Source: Rhabdophis nuchalis (taxonomy: Eukaryota; Chordata; Lepidosauria; Squamata; Natricidae). From it: a stretch of 64,000 nt of DNA. Location of the stretch: the NCBI GenBank assembly GCA_039707465.1, contig CM077645.1, forward strand, positions 141,131,503 through 141,195,502. The letters are read 5' to 3'. The position numbers and the translations under genes are program-made. Position 1 is the stretch's first letter, and the number at the start of each line of letters is the position of its first letter. Positions 26,097 to 35,429 of this stretch are shown here, one piece after another. A model generated the notes under the pieces. It did not search any database. It worked only from the letters and a program-made list of their open reading frames with translations, and was not told the origin of the DNA.

Positions 26097-26466
26097 CAGG
26101 AGTGTCAAACTAGATTTCATTGAGGGCCGCATCAGAATTGTGTTTGACCTTGGGAGGCCAGGGTGGGCGTGGCCAGGCTGGGTGTGGCCAGTTCAACATC
26201 ACTCATCTCGGTGGCTGGAGAGCTCTGCCAGTGAAAACAGGCCTGCAAGCTCCATTTTTGGCTGCGATGGCTTCATGCAAGCCTCTGCCAGCTAAAACAG
26301 TTCAGGAGGACCACAGGCAGCCCTCCTGATCTCCATTTTTGCTGCAAGAAGTACTGCAGGATGATCCTTTGCTGTTTCCAGGGTGGCCCCACAGGCCAGA
26401 TCTAAGCACCCTGTGACAGATAGACAGAAATAATTTGGCTGCTAGACCTTGAGTTTGACACCCCTG
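26097..26466. mobile_element. Non-autonomous hAT element
   Basis: Begins CAGGAGTGTCAAACT and ends AGTTTGACACCCCTG, a 15-bp terminal inverted repeat. Perfect TSD ACCTACAT at 26089-26096 and 26467-26474. 370 bp, no transposase. Confidence 0.92.
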
Positions 26467-26474
26467 ACCTACAT

Positions 26475-27364
26475 CTTTCGCTAGCTATATTTAATCAATA
26501 ATAATGATAATTTGATAACAGTTTTGCACAGGACCCTTTGATCGAATTAAATACCCTGCTATCATGATGGTACACTTGAAAGTGGAAGGAGCCACTATTC
26601 CATCAGGGGGAACAGAGATCACTCACTGAATAAACATTGTAATGCCTTCCATCAAAATATAGCTTCCATCATGGAAATTAAGAGAATTTATCAAAACTTT
26701 TTGAACTTAGAAGGATCTAATTATGTTGATACTAGAGCTGGTCTAAAGATGTATGGTCAATCGAATAGGTCATTCATGTTTGACCAATGTTTTCAAAATT
26801 ATAGAATATGTTAGTAACAATATTACACTACAAAATAGCTCAAATGTGCCTTGAATTTTAAAAATGCCATGTTAATTAAATCTAGACTATAGTAGAATTG
26901 TCTCCTGTACTTAGGAAAAGAAAGTTTATATTTGCTCTACCTGTATGTGTTAAGCAATCTTAATTACTTACAGCAGCTTCAGGTGGAACAACTGCTGTGC
27001 ATATTATACATATCTTATTGTTTAGCTCTCAGGTAGCAAATGATAAAAGCAAGATACCTCATTGTAGCCTATCATGATACCTGCTCACTCTTTGTAAAAA
27101 CAATCAAGAAGACCTTTCTCCATACTGAACTAAAGAACATTGCCAAAATTTGTTTATAGGAAATTTGTCGACAGCTGTTCTTCCTTTGGGGCAGAAGCTC
27201 CCAACTGAAATCTTTAATGTTTTTTTAATGAAATGTAGGTAGATGTTGACTTAATGGTAGCAAAGAAAAAGTTTTCACAGGTGTTTCCTAAATAAAGTAG
27301 CCTTTTCCCTAAACATCAGGCAAATAGATCTTTCCACGCTTCAAAATTGTTGTGGAAATACCTC
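26475..27364. other. Unrecognised AT-rich sequence
   Basis: No repeat or gene recognised. Confidence 0.5.
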
Positions 27365-27482
<118 letters not shown>

Positions 27483-27949
27483 CACAGACAGAGAATATGT
27501 AAGGTCAACCATCAAACAATCAAGTTTAAAAATAGTGTAACATATATGCCTAATTTGAAACAAGGCTATATGATCAGTAGAGAAAGTCCATCAAAAGTGA
27601 ATAAATAGCAAAATGCAGCATTTATTCTGGCTAGGATTCAAAAGAGGAAGACCATCCAACTTTACCCTCTCACAAAAACTTCATAGCTTTTTAACTATGA
27701 GATTACGCCTAATGTAGAAACTCAAAGCTTCTGTTTCCCCTCAAGCTTTTTTTTAAAACTAAAGAGAATAAAACTGCAATCATCCAAAGCAGGCAACTTT
27801 AGTGATTGTATTGGCATCCTGAGAAGTAATATGTGCTTGGTTTTTTTTTTAAATGCCATTGCCCCTGAGTATCACAAATACTTTATTTACTTTCTTAGAT
27901 AATACCACAGTTTGTAATATGTTGTTATACAGTTAACCATCTGTCATAG

Positions 27950-28250
27950 AAACCTGAAAGTGTCTTATGGCAATCATTTATTACTGCTGGTCACACAGTT
28001 AGCCAGATGTTTAGACTGGATTTCGCATTTTTATCCACCTATTGAGTCCTTCTCAAGGACTTGGGTTAGGCAGAGGTTGCTGTTTAATAATATTAACGAT
28101 ATTGTCACAGGATGTAAGCTGATCCAAATAAAGCTGCCTTTTACAATTGACTGATGGTGATTTTATCAATGACCAATGCCTTCAAGTGGTGGTTCAGATA
28201 TTTTGGGATTACACCTGAGGGGCCTGATACTATTAGTACTATCTTTTCTT
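27950..28250 (-). pseudogene. R4/Dong-like LINE, 3' end of ORF
   Basis: On the minus strand, 28250 downwards reads 'VSGPSGVIPKYLNHHLKAL', 'IDKITISQL.KAALFGSAYIL', the conserved C-terminal end of R4/Dong-like ORFs, followed by stops. The 3' UTR motif 'AGCCAGATGTTTAG' near 28000 is repeated at about 28296, suggesting a duplicated or second 3' end. Confidence 0.7.
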
Positions 28251-28259
28251 TCTTTTGCC

Positions 28260-28460
28260 ACACTTGTTTTATTATTATTGTAGTTGGTTGCAATCAGCCA
28301 GATGTTTAGGCTAGATCTAAACATCTGTGATCACATCTGTGTTTCCGATTGGCCACCGGGGTATTTGGCCCATGCAGTTTGAATGCCTTTGTTAGCCAGA
28401 AGAGCAGTGTTCATATCTCCGCTCAGCATGGGGGGTGAAAATCATCATCTTTTTACACTA
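28260..28460. repeat. Second copy of the R4-like 3' UTR motif
   Basis: 'CAGCCAGATGTTTAGGCTAG' at 28296 repeats the motif at about 28000 with small changes. The remainder up to 28460 resembles 3' UTR sequence but cannot be assigned with certainty. Confidence 0.4.
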
Positions 28461-29604
28461 CATGATAGGACAAATGATGGAAAGTGAGAAGTATCTTAAC
28501 ACTGAACTGTAAGTTTTGCTATTAAGAATGCCTGATAATAAACTTGATCTGAAAGAGATTCCTAAGTGTGGAGTTAGCTGCATGCCCTGAGCAAGCCAAC
28601 AACGTCCAAGGCAGAACAGAGTTTATCAGATGCAGGCTTATTAGAACAAATGTTTTTTTTTCTCTAAGAAAACTAGCAAATTATGTCAACTGCTTTATTA
28701 AAAAAAACCATTTGAAATATTCAGAACATTTAATTAATTCTATCTCTATGTCAACCCATTGAAACTCTTAAATAAATAATCATAATAACTATGGCTCAAG
28801 ACAAATGATAGTATTGGTGTTGCCTGTGAAATTTCATTTGCTTGACAACCTTTACCGAGAATTTATTTAAATTAATTTATGAAGAACGCTTGTCACAATA
28901 AAGATGCTTTCCTTGTAAACATATAATGAAGATATTGGACAGCTTCCCCTTCTCCCATTACATTTTTAAAAATCTTTCTTTCTCTCACATTTTTATTCTA
29001 GAGTAGAACTACAGTTTGGGTAATCTCATAAAAAGAATCCAGTAAAGAGGAACACAGACAAATCACAAGCAATAAATCTTACTTTAAGATCAGAGGTTTA
29101 TTTCATGAGCAGTTTGGAACATGAATAGCAATGCAATTCCAATGCAAAACTTACATTATTAAGCCGTTGCAATGAGGTCCAATGACACATAGCAGGTCCT
29201 ACAAGGATTGCTATTGGGAAAAGGACACAATTCTCATTTCAAACCACATTTCTTGCAGCTTCTTTTTTACTGACATATGCATTCCATAGTTTCATTTCCT
29301 GGTTCTTTCTTACTTTCTTACTGACTGTCCTTTTCTGTAAACAACTATGTACATTGGAAGCTCTCAGACACTTGTTACTTTCAGTTCCTCATTTCCCTCT
29401 GTCTTATTCTTCCTGCTCTAAATATATCCATACAAGTATATACTTTGCAAAAAATGCAGCACACATGTCAGCACATTAGAAATATGTCTGGTACATTTTG
29501 CAATTATGTTAGCTTAAAACTTTGGTTCATTGAGGCCTGCAAGCTCACTCCTAGGCCTATTACCTGCAACTTCCCAATGGATTACTCTTCTCACAGTAAT
29601 ATAT
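28461..29604. other. Unrecognised sequence
   Basis: AT-rich, no repeat or gene recognised. Confidence 0.5.
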
Positions 29605-29760
29605 AAGATCTCGGGGCCAGAAACTGGAATACTATGAGTTTTAATCCGACCTTAGCTACAAAGCCCATTGAGTGACCTTAGACTACTCAGTTTCTCTCGG
29701 CTCTAAGAAGGAAGCAAACGACACCTTGCCAAATAACTGCAGGGACTTGTAGCTGAGAAT
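29605..29760 (+). mobile_element. Degenerate tRNA-derived SINE
   Basis: 'GAGTTTTAATCCGACCTTAG' (B-box-like) followed by 'GAGTGACCTTAGACTACTCA' and 'GGAAGCAAACGACACCTTGC' follows the same order as the SINE at 12105 and other MIR-like squamate SINEs. Confidence 0.5.
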
Positions 29761-29910
29761 CAGACACAATTGAAGTAAAATAAAAGTACCATGGAAGAAT
29801 TTCATTCCAGATTATCAGTCTTTGTACCAATAATACTTTCATAGAAAAGTATGTACAGTCTAGTTATTACCTAGGAAGCACTTAATGGCATAGGATTGTA
29901 TTATCTAAAG

Positions 29911-30625
29911 CAGGGGTCCCCAACCTTTTTTGCACCAGGGACCGGTTTCATTTTAAAGAAAATTCTGCGAACCGGCTGGCCTAGAGGAGGAGGGGGGAGG
30001 GGGGAACAGGCGGCGCATGTGCATGCGGGGGGGGAGTCAGCTCACTTGGCCCTCTAGGGCAGTGGTGGGCAAACTTATTAGTCAATAGAGCCAAATATCA
30101 ACAGTACCACTACTGAAATTTCTTTTGAGAGCCAAAAGGTGTGGCCTGTTTTGTGGGAGTGGCCATGTGACCGGATGGGCGTGGCCAACTTGGAAAATGT
30201 GATGAAACTGACTTAACAGTCTTGCTTAGCAACCAAACTTTTGGGCTCAATAGTGGCTCAATACCGCTCAATAGTGGTCATAAGTTCTTTCTTTCTTTCT
30301 TTCTCTCTCCCTTCCTTCCTTCCTTCCTTCCATTTCTGGCTGGTCTTTGGTCTTCTGAAGATGGTAAAAATGGATTTACGGGCACTCGTTATATATAAAG
30401 GCAGCCCATGACTCTTTGGGATGCTGGTTTGAATCCAGGAAATGACTCAGATGTGATTCCTTTGAAATGATCACTGGGAGAAAAATAGATCTTTAACCTG
30501 GTTAACCAAACAGGTAGCTTGAGGTGGAAGGAAATAGGAAAATAGATTTCTTCCTTTCCTTTCCTTCCTTCCATTGCCTCCCTCCCCCTTCCTCCCTTCT
30601 TTCCTTCCCTCCATCTCTTTCTTTT

Positions 30626-30661
<36 letters not shown>

Positions 30662-31525
30662 TTCTTCCTTCCTTCACCCCTCCCTTCCTCCCCCTCCCCC
30701 TTCTTTCCTTCACTCCATCCCTCCCACCCTCCATTCATCTTTCTTTTTCTATTTTTCTTTCTTTCTCTTTCTCTGTTTCTCTCTCTCTCTCTCTCTGTAT
30801 CTGTATCTGTCTCTCTCTCCTCCCTCCACCCATCTCTGTCACTTTGTGTGTGTGTATGTGTGTGTCTGATTCCGTCTCTCCCTCCCTCTCTCTATTTCTG
30901 TCTCTCTAAGTCTGTCTCTCTGTGTGTCTGTCTTTATCTCCCCCCCCCCGGGAAGCAGCAGAGGGGCCAGTATGTCAGCTGGAGAGGAGGAGGAGGGAGC
31001 AGCCCCTGGGCAGAGGATGGCCGAGCACGCCTCCAGCAGCTCCTTCCGACGGCCACCGCGGCGCACTTTCCGGGGCTTCCCGGAGGGGCCGGCATGTCAG
31101 CTGAGGAGGTAACGTGCCTCATCCCACAGCGAGCGAACGAGCGAGCGGCCGGAGGACTTGAGCCTGCGGCTACCTTAAGCACTGCCGAAACCGTCCGGCA
31201 CCACATGGGGCTGGAAGGGAGGTGGGTGTGTGGCGCCCAGATGGCCTCGGTGGTGCTTAAGGTAGCCGCAGGCTCGAGTCCTCCGCCCGCTCGCTCGTTC
31301 GCTCGCTGTGGGATGAGGCACGTTACCTCCTCAGCTGACATGCCAGCCCCTCCAGGAAGCCCCGGAAAGTGCATCGTGGTGGCCGTCGGAAGGAGCTGCT
31401 GGAGGCGCGCTCGGCCATCCTCTGCCCAGGGGCTGCTCCCTCCTCCTCCTCTCCAGCCCTGCGGCCCGGTTCCTATCAGGCCGTGGACCGGCACCGGGCA
31501 GCGGACCGGGGGTTGGGGACCCCTG
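29911..31525. mobile_element. hAT element with GC-rich foldback interior
   Basis: Ends CAGGGGTCCCCAACC and GGTTGGGGACCCCTG are inverted repeats. Perfect 8-bp TSD ATCTAAAG at 29903-29910 and 31526-31533. The terminal regions carry the 'ACCGG'-rich sequence of widespread vertebrate hAT elements. Inside are a probable second hAT start (CAGTGGTGGGCAAAC at about 30061), a long pyrimidine tract (about 30288-30950) and a large GC-rich inverted repeat (arms about 30975-31215 and 31225-31465). Open frames of up to 335 codons on both strands follow from that symmetry and the pyrimidine tract. There is no transposase. Confidence 0.9.
30288..30950. repeat. Long pyrimidine tract: (TTTC)n, (TTCC)n, (TC)n, (TG)n
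   Basis: Pure C/T strand asymmetry over more than 500 bases with shifting short units. The motif 'GTGGTCATAAGTT' just before it also precedes the (TTTC)n array at 43134. Confidence 0.9.
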
Positions 31526-31649
31526 ATCTAAAGGATGTCTAGACTTCTACTTAGTCAGTATGATTGTGCAGAATTGGCCTGTTCCCACTTTCCATCATCA
31601 TTCTCTGGTGTAGAAATTGACTCATGATGATGATATTCAATCTGTACAG

Positions 31650-32540
31650 GTAGCTTACTCCATCGCTGGCCATAGGGGGCGAACATCTTGCCCCTGTGGA
31701 TGGGGCGCGCAATTTGGGTGTCCTCCTGGATACCCGGCTGTCAATGGAAGACCAGGTGACAGCTGTGGCCAGGAGGGCGTTTTACCAGGTTCGCCTGGTA
31801 CGCCAACTGCGCCCCCTATTGGATCGGGACGCCCTTCGCACAGTCACTCATGCCCTCGTGACATCCCGACTGGACTATTGCAACTCTCTCTACATGGGGC
31901 TTCCCTTGAGGTGCACCCGGAGACTTCAGCTAGTCCAGAATGCAGCCGCGCAAGCAATTATGGGTACCACAAGGTACACCCATGTAACACCGCTCCTGCG
32001 CAAGCTGCACTGGCTGCCTGTCGTCTTCCGGGTGCACTTCAAGGTATTAATTATCATCTTTAAAGCGCTCCATGGCTCGGGACCTAGCTACTTGCGGGAT
32101 CGGATCCTGCCTCATACACCCTCACGACCGATTCGCTCCCACAGAGAGGGACTTCTCCGGGTGCCGTCCACTAGACTTTGTCAGCGGGCGACACCCAGGG
32201 GAAGGGCTCTCTCTGTGGCGGGCCCAGCCCTCTGGAACGACCTCCCCCCCGATATTAGGACCACCACGGACCTCCGCTCCTTCCGTCTTAAATTGAAAAC
32301 ACACTTTTTCTGCCTTGCCGGCCTGGGATAGCCACTCCTCTGTTTTTAGGGTTTATTGGGGATTTTTAGTTAGATAATTTTAATGGGTATTTTAGCACAG
32401 GTTACTTAATTTAATCTATTTTTAATGAAATATGTATATAGCTATTGTTCTTATTTCTCCTGTGCACCGTCCCGAGTCCCTGTGGGGAGAGGGTGCGGTT
32501 TATAAGAAATAAAATTATTATTATTATTATTATTATTAGG
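31650..32540 (+). pseudogene. L2-group LINE, 5'-truncated, open C-terminal frame
   Basis: Plus strand. The frame 31696-32331 (211 codons) reads 'RNLGVLLDTRLSMEDQ', 'LVTSRLDYCNSLYMGLP', 'LQLVQNAAA' and 'GPALWNDLPPD', the region behind the reverse-transcriptase domain. It ends in a stop before the L2 3' UTR and an (ATT)n tail at 32517-32538. Entry starts within the ORF, so it is a dead 5' truncation, but its frame is clean. Confidence 0.9.
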
Positions 32541-32590
32541 TAGTCCTTGATTTATGATTGGTTACAGGGACCATTTAAAATTATAATGAA
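32539..32590. mobile_element. Fragment of the TA-flanked MITE seen at 59760
   Basis: 'AGGTAGTCCTTGATTTATGA' resembles the end of the MITE at 59760-60150. Only one end is present. Confidence 0.5.
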
Positions 32591-32791
32591 TTCCCCCCTC
32601 CCCAAAAAAAGGACTTACCACATTTTTCTGAAGTTCCAACAGTCATGCTCCTCCCCCTGCCCCATCATATGGCTGCATTTGGGTACTCCACAACCAGCCT
32701 GCATCTGCAGCATTTCACACTCATATGAATACATTTTATGATTAGTATTATTTTTTTTGCCAAAAACTGTATATATGCCAGTATATATATA

Positions 32792-32885
32792 CTGGCATAG
32801 CTGGCTTCGGGGATTTTCCCGTGTATAAGGCATAGAAATTTCTATGCCTTATACACGGGAAAATCCCCGAAGCCAGCTATGCCAG
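32792..32885. repeat. Perfect 94-bp palindrome without spacer (Penelope-type terminus)
   Basis: Positions 32792-32838 and 32839-32885 are exact reverse complements. The arm sequence recurs singly at 33250-33299 and as a hairpin at 48864-48935. A further 26-bp palindrome sits at 32775-32800. The outer edge continues as 'CACCCGTGAAAATCTACGA' into the (TA)n array. Confidence 0.95.
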
Positions 32886-32910
32886 CATACCTACACCCGT
32901 GAAAATCTAC

Positions 32911-33205
<295 letters not shown>

Positions 33206-33221
33206 ATAATATATATATATG

Positions 33222-33480
33222 TTTTCGTAGATTTTCACGGGTGTAGGTATGCTGGCATAGCTGGCTTCGGGGATTTTCCCGTGTATAAGGCATAGAAATG
33301 TTATTGCAACATTTCGACAAGATCTCACTTGTCATCATCAGGCAGGCTTGTGTCAGTGAGTGTGACTGCGGAGGCATCGCCCCTCTTTAAATCTTGGTGG
33401 GGGGGGGGGTGGAGTGCTGACTATTGTTGTGAGTGGGTTGATTGGCTGTGTAGCTGCATCCTGACTGGTAGATTGATGCT
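33222..33480 (-). mobile_element. Penelope-like terminal region (inferred)
   Basis: Unit beginning (plus) 'TTTTCGTAGATTTTCACGGG' and holding the palindrome arm, then (minus) CTGATGATGACAAG ... CTTGTCGAAATG at about 33343-33309. That resembles a hammerhead core with stems II (GACAAG/CTTGTC) and III, but stem I does not pair. The block reaches a G-run and (TA)n at the right. Assignment to Penelope-like elements rests on general similarity and on the Penelope fragment at 18495. It could be another retroelement end. Confidence 0.45.
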
Positions 33481-33500
33481 GATTGGTCTACATATATATA

Positions 33501-33660
33501 TGTTAGATTTTTAAGGGCTGAAAATAAAGAGACCAGGATGGATCCATTTCAGGCTTATTAGCCTTCTTCAGCTGGCCATACTCCTTCTACTGAAGAAGGC
33601 TAATAAGCCTGAAATGGATCCATCCTGGTCTCTTTATTTTCAACCCTTAAAAATCTAACA
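33501..33660. repeat. 71-bp-arm palindrome of two ribozyme repeats
   Basis: Arms 33501-33571 and 33590-33660 match with one mismatch, separated by 18 bases. The right arm begins exactly at the first core nucleotide (C3) of the ribozyme. Confidence 0.95.
33533..33575 (-). ncRNA. Hammerhead ribozyme candidate, copy 2
   Basis: On the minus strand: stem I CCAG (33575-33572), core CUGAAGA, stem II AGGCU-AAUA-AGCCU, core GAAA, a self-complementary stem III (AUGGAUCCAU counting the last core A), H17 = C, then stem I CUGG. Every invariant hammerhead position is present; position 7 is A, which is tolerated. Predicted cleavage lies between complement positions 33537 and 33536. Confidence 0.75.
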
Positions 33661-33807
33661 CATATCTAAAAAAATGTCACACAGCAGTAATCTATTTGGT
33701 TCTCTGTCTGGATGATCTCTAGGTTGAGTCGAAGGGCAGAGAGGGATGACGTTAAGTCTCCTCCCCTTAAAGGGACCTCTGAACAGGAGCTGTGATAATA
33801 TTCTCTC

Positions 33808-33815
<8 letters not shown>
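33590..33815 (+). mobile_element. Hammerhead-SINE, plus-strand half copy
   Basis: Begins at ribozyme core CUGAAGA (33590-33596) without the 5' strand of stem I, then stems II and III and a tail. The tail hairpin pairs TCTCTGTC (33701-33708) with GGCAGAGA (33735-33742), closing a 26-base loop. It is the inverse of 34134-34362. Confidence 0.85.

Positions 33816-33819
<4 letters not shown>

Positions 33820-33844
<25 letters not shown>
33820..33844. repeat. (TG)n microsatellite
   Basis: Follows the TA-rich end of the repeat tail and marks the junction to the next inverted copy. Confidence 0.95.
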
Positions 33845-33845
<1 letters not shown>

Positions 33846-34045
33846 TAGTTTTATGAGCTGATCAATAAATTAAATTAGAAGAGACCAGGATAGATCTATT
33901 TCGAGCTTATTAGCTCTCATCAGCTGGCCATACCCCTTACTGGGATTCGAACCTGGGCTATGTTGCATGTAAGGCGAGAGGCCTCACACTTAAGCCAAAC
34001 CAGTTCCCCTATTACATCAGCTTAGACAGGGTATATTAGTATAGG
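33845..34045 (-). mobile_element. Hammerhead-SINE, copy 3, with tRNA-like head
   Basis: Minus strand, in order: tRNA-like head (about 34015-33941) with a B-box match GGTTCGAATCC at 33953-33943, ribozyme (33927-33885), then a tail ending against (TG)n. Upstream (34100-34046) lies the tail of a preceding unit ('CTCCTCCCTGAATTGGGG'), so units run head to tail. The repeat uses a tRNA-type internal promoter and no protein of its own, which fits a SINE. Confidence 0.8.
33885..33927 (-). ncRNA. Hammerhead ribozyme candidate, copy 3 (best core)
   Basis: On the minus strand: stem I GGCCAG pairs with CUGGUC (one G-U pair); core CUGAUGA (33923-33917); stem II GAGCU-AAUA-AGCUC, 5 perfect pairs; GAAA; stem III self-complementary AUAGAUCUAU counting the last core A; H17 = C, giving cleavage triplet AUC. 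Predicted cut is between complement positions 33889 and 33888. It is type I topology with a weak stem III, like the forms known to work as dimers. I checked pairing by eye only. Confidence 0.8.
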
Positions 34046-34133
34046 TAATTGTTTCACAACAACCTGTTATTATTAGGCCCCAATTCAGGGAGGAGACACA
34101 CTGTTTGTGTGTCTCATATATATATGAGAGAAT

Positions 34134-34362
34134 ATTATCACAGCTCCTGTTCAAGGGTCCCTTTAAGGGGAGGAGACTTGACGTCATCCCTCTCTGCCCT
34201 TCGACTCAACCTAGAGATCATCCAGACAGAGAACCAATTAGATTACTGCTGTGTGACATTTTTTTAGATATGTGTTAGATTTTTAAGGGCTGAAAATAAA
34301 GAGACCAGGATGGATCCATTTCAGGCTTATTAACCTTCTTCAGCTGGCCATACTCCTTCTAC
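34134..34362 (-). mobile_element. Hammerhead-SINE, copy 4
   Basis: Inverse of 33590-33815 over its full length, with about 320 bases between the two. The minus strand carries the end of the tRNA-like head (34375-34350, 'AATCCCAGTAGAAGGAG'), the ribozyme and the tail with the covarying hairpin. A (TA)n stretch closes the tail. Confidence 0.85.
34305..34347 (-). ncRNA. Hammerhead ribozyme candidate, copy 4
   Basis: Same fold as copy 2. Stem II is AGGUU-AAUA-AGCCU, where one pair has become U-G but the stem still closes. Core CUGAAGA (34343-34337) and GAAA are intact and stem I CCAG/CUGG is perfect. Confidence 0.75.
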
Positions 34363-34664
34363 TGGGATTTTATAAATATATATTTGCAATTTACTCATAG
34401 ATTCATATTGTGGTGCTCACATTTGTATTTGTTTTGGGAAAAAGCTGCATGAAACATTTTTTTTCTGCACATAGCACATCCGAAATTAGAAAGTATATTA
34501 CTGGCAACCTATAGTCTCTGCAGAGGTTGTTCAATGGTGAAAGGGGAACCAGCATGCTGTTCAAAAGAGATAGAATTTATAGCATGATCCAGACAGAACT
34601 GCATACCTATAGCCACAACTAAGAGAATATGTGACTGTTTATGAGCAATTGTGTGTGTGTGTGT
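34363..34664. other. Unrecognised spacer between ribozyme-repeat groups
   Basis: AT-rich, ending in a short (TG)n. No element identified. Confidence 0.5.
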
Positions 34665-34856
34665 GACAACACCCTGGTAAGTACCAATTAAGGGAGGAAG
34701 CAAGCTGCTTTCCTTTTCTGTCCTTCGGCTCATCACAAGAGACCATTCAGACAGAGAGATATTTGTTCCGTTGCCTTTTGTTTACATTTGTGTTACATTT
34801 GTGCTGATAAATAAATAAATCACTAGACCACTGGTTCTCCTCCTGATAGGCTAGCT
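34665..34856 (-). mobile_element. Hammerhead-SINE, internally deleted inverted copy
   Basis: Minus strand: the start of the head ('CAGGAGGAGAACCAGTGG', as at 35238) is joined directly to the tail ('TTTATTTATTTATCAGCAC'), so B box and ribozyme are missing. The tail is the inverse of 35048-35210. Confidence 0.75.
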
Positions 34857-34991
34857 CAGGGGTCTGCAAAGTTGGCTCTTTTAAGACTGATGGACTTCAA
34901 CTCCCAGAGTTCCCCAGCCAGCATAGCTGGCTGGGGAATTCTGGAAGTTGAAGTCCATCAGTCTTAAAAGAGCCAACTTTGCAGACCCCTG
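34857..34991. mobile_element. 135-bp foldback hAT MITE inside a ribozyme stem
   Basis: Ends CAGGGGTCTGC and GCAGACCCCTG, near-perfect foldback. Perfect 8-bp TSD GGCTAGCT at 34849-34856 and 34992-34999. The right TSD copy is stem I plus the first two core bases of the ribozyme at 34992-35038. Confidence 0.95.
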
Positions 34992-35038
34992 GGCTAGCTG
35001 ATGAGAGCTAAATAGCTGGAAATAGATCTATACTAGTC
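34992..35038 (+). ncRNA. Hammerhead ribozyme candidate, copy 5
   Basis: Plus strand: stem I GGCUAG (34992-34997) pairs with CUAGUC (35033-35038); core CUGAUGA (34998-35004); stem II GAGCU-AAAU-AGCUG, in which the closing pair is mismatched; GAAA (35019-35022); stem III self-complementary; H17 = A (35032). Against copies 2-4 stem I changes on both strands (CCAG/CUGG to CUAG/CUAG), a compensating difference. The mismatch and the A at the cut site may lower activity. Confidence 0.65.
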
Positions 35039-35215
35039 TCCCTTGTTTATTTATTTATCAGCACAAACGTAACACAAATGTAAACAAAAGGCAACGAAAC
35101 AAATAGCTTTCTGTCTGCATGGTCTCTTGTGATGAGCCAAAAGACAGAAAAGGAAAGCAGCTTGCTTCCTCCCTTAATTGGGGATTACCAGGATGTTGTG
35201 ACACAAGTATATACT
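35039..35215 (+). mobile_element. Hammerhead-SINE tail between two ribozymes
   Basis: Runs from the ribozyme at 34992 into the next unit. The tail hairpin pairs TTTCTGTC (35108-35115) with GACAGAAA (35143-35150), against TCTCTGTC/GGCAGAGA in the other subfamily. It ends 'GGGGATTACCAGGATGTTGTG'-like before the next head. Confidence 0.8.
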
Positions 35216-35234
35216 TATTCCCCTGGCTCAGCTG

Positions 35235-35398
35235 ATCAGGAGGAGAACCAGTGGCCTAGTGGCAATTACAACTGCCTCACATGTAAAACTTCCCTGGTTC
35301 GAATCCCAGTAAGGGCATGGCTTGCTAATGAGAGCTAAATAGCTTGAAATAGATCTATACTAGTCTCCCTTGTTTATTTATTTATCAGCACAAACGTA

Positions 35399-35400
<2 letters not shown>
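35235..35400 (+). mobile_element. Hammerhead-SINE, second head-to-tail unit
   Basis: The tRNA-like head has an A-box-like GTGGCCTAGTGGC (35251-35263) and B box GGTTCGAATCC (35296-35306). It is followed by a decayed ribozyme (35319-35365: core CUAAUGA with G5 lost, GAAA kept) and the start of the tail, ending in (AC)n. The two predicted cut sites, 35032 and 35359, are 327 bases apart, giving the unit length. Confidence 0.75.

Positions 35401-35402
<2 letters not shown>

Positions 35403-35428
<26 letters not shown>
35403..35428. repeat. (AC)n microsatellite
   Basis: Closes the right edge of the ribozyme-repeat cluster. Confidence 0.95.

Positions 35429-35429
<1 letters not shown>

Noticed and set aside
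30524..31531. 335-codon plus-strand frame and a 186-codon minus frame
   Set aside because: Created by a pyrimidine tract (S, F, P, L runs) and a GC-rich inverted repeat inside a hAT element. Both strands read similar peptides.
33590..33628. A further complete ribozyme on the plus strand
   Set aside because: Core and stems II and III are present, but the 5' strand of stem I is replaced by unrelated bases at the palindrome junction.
35235..35311. Possible tRNA gene (A and B boxes)
   Set aside because: The cloverleaf is not maintained and the sequence continues into the ribozyme repeat; it is a SINE head.
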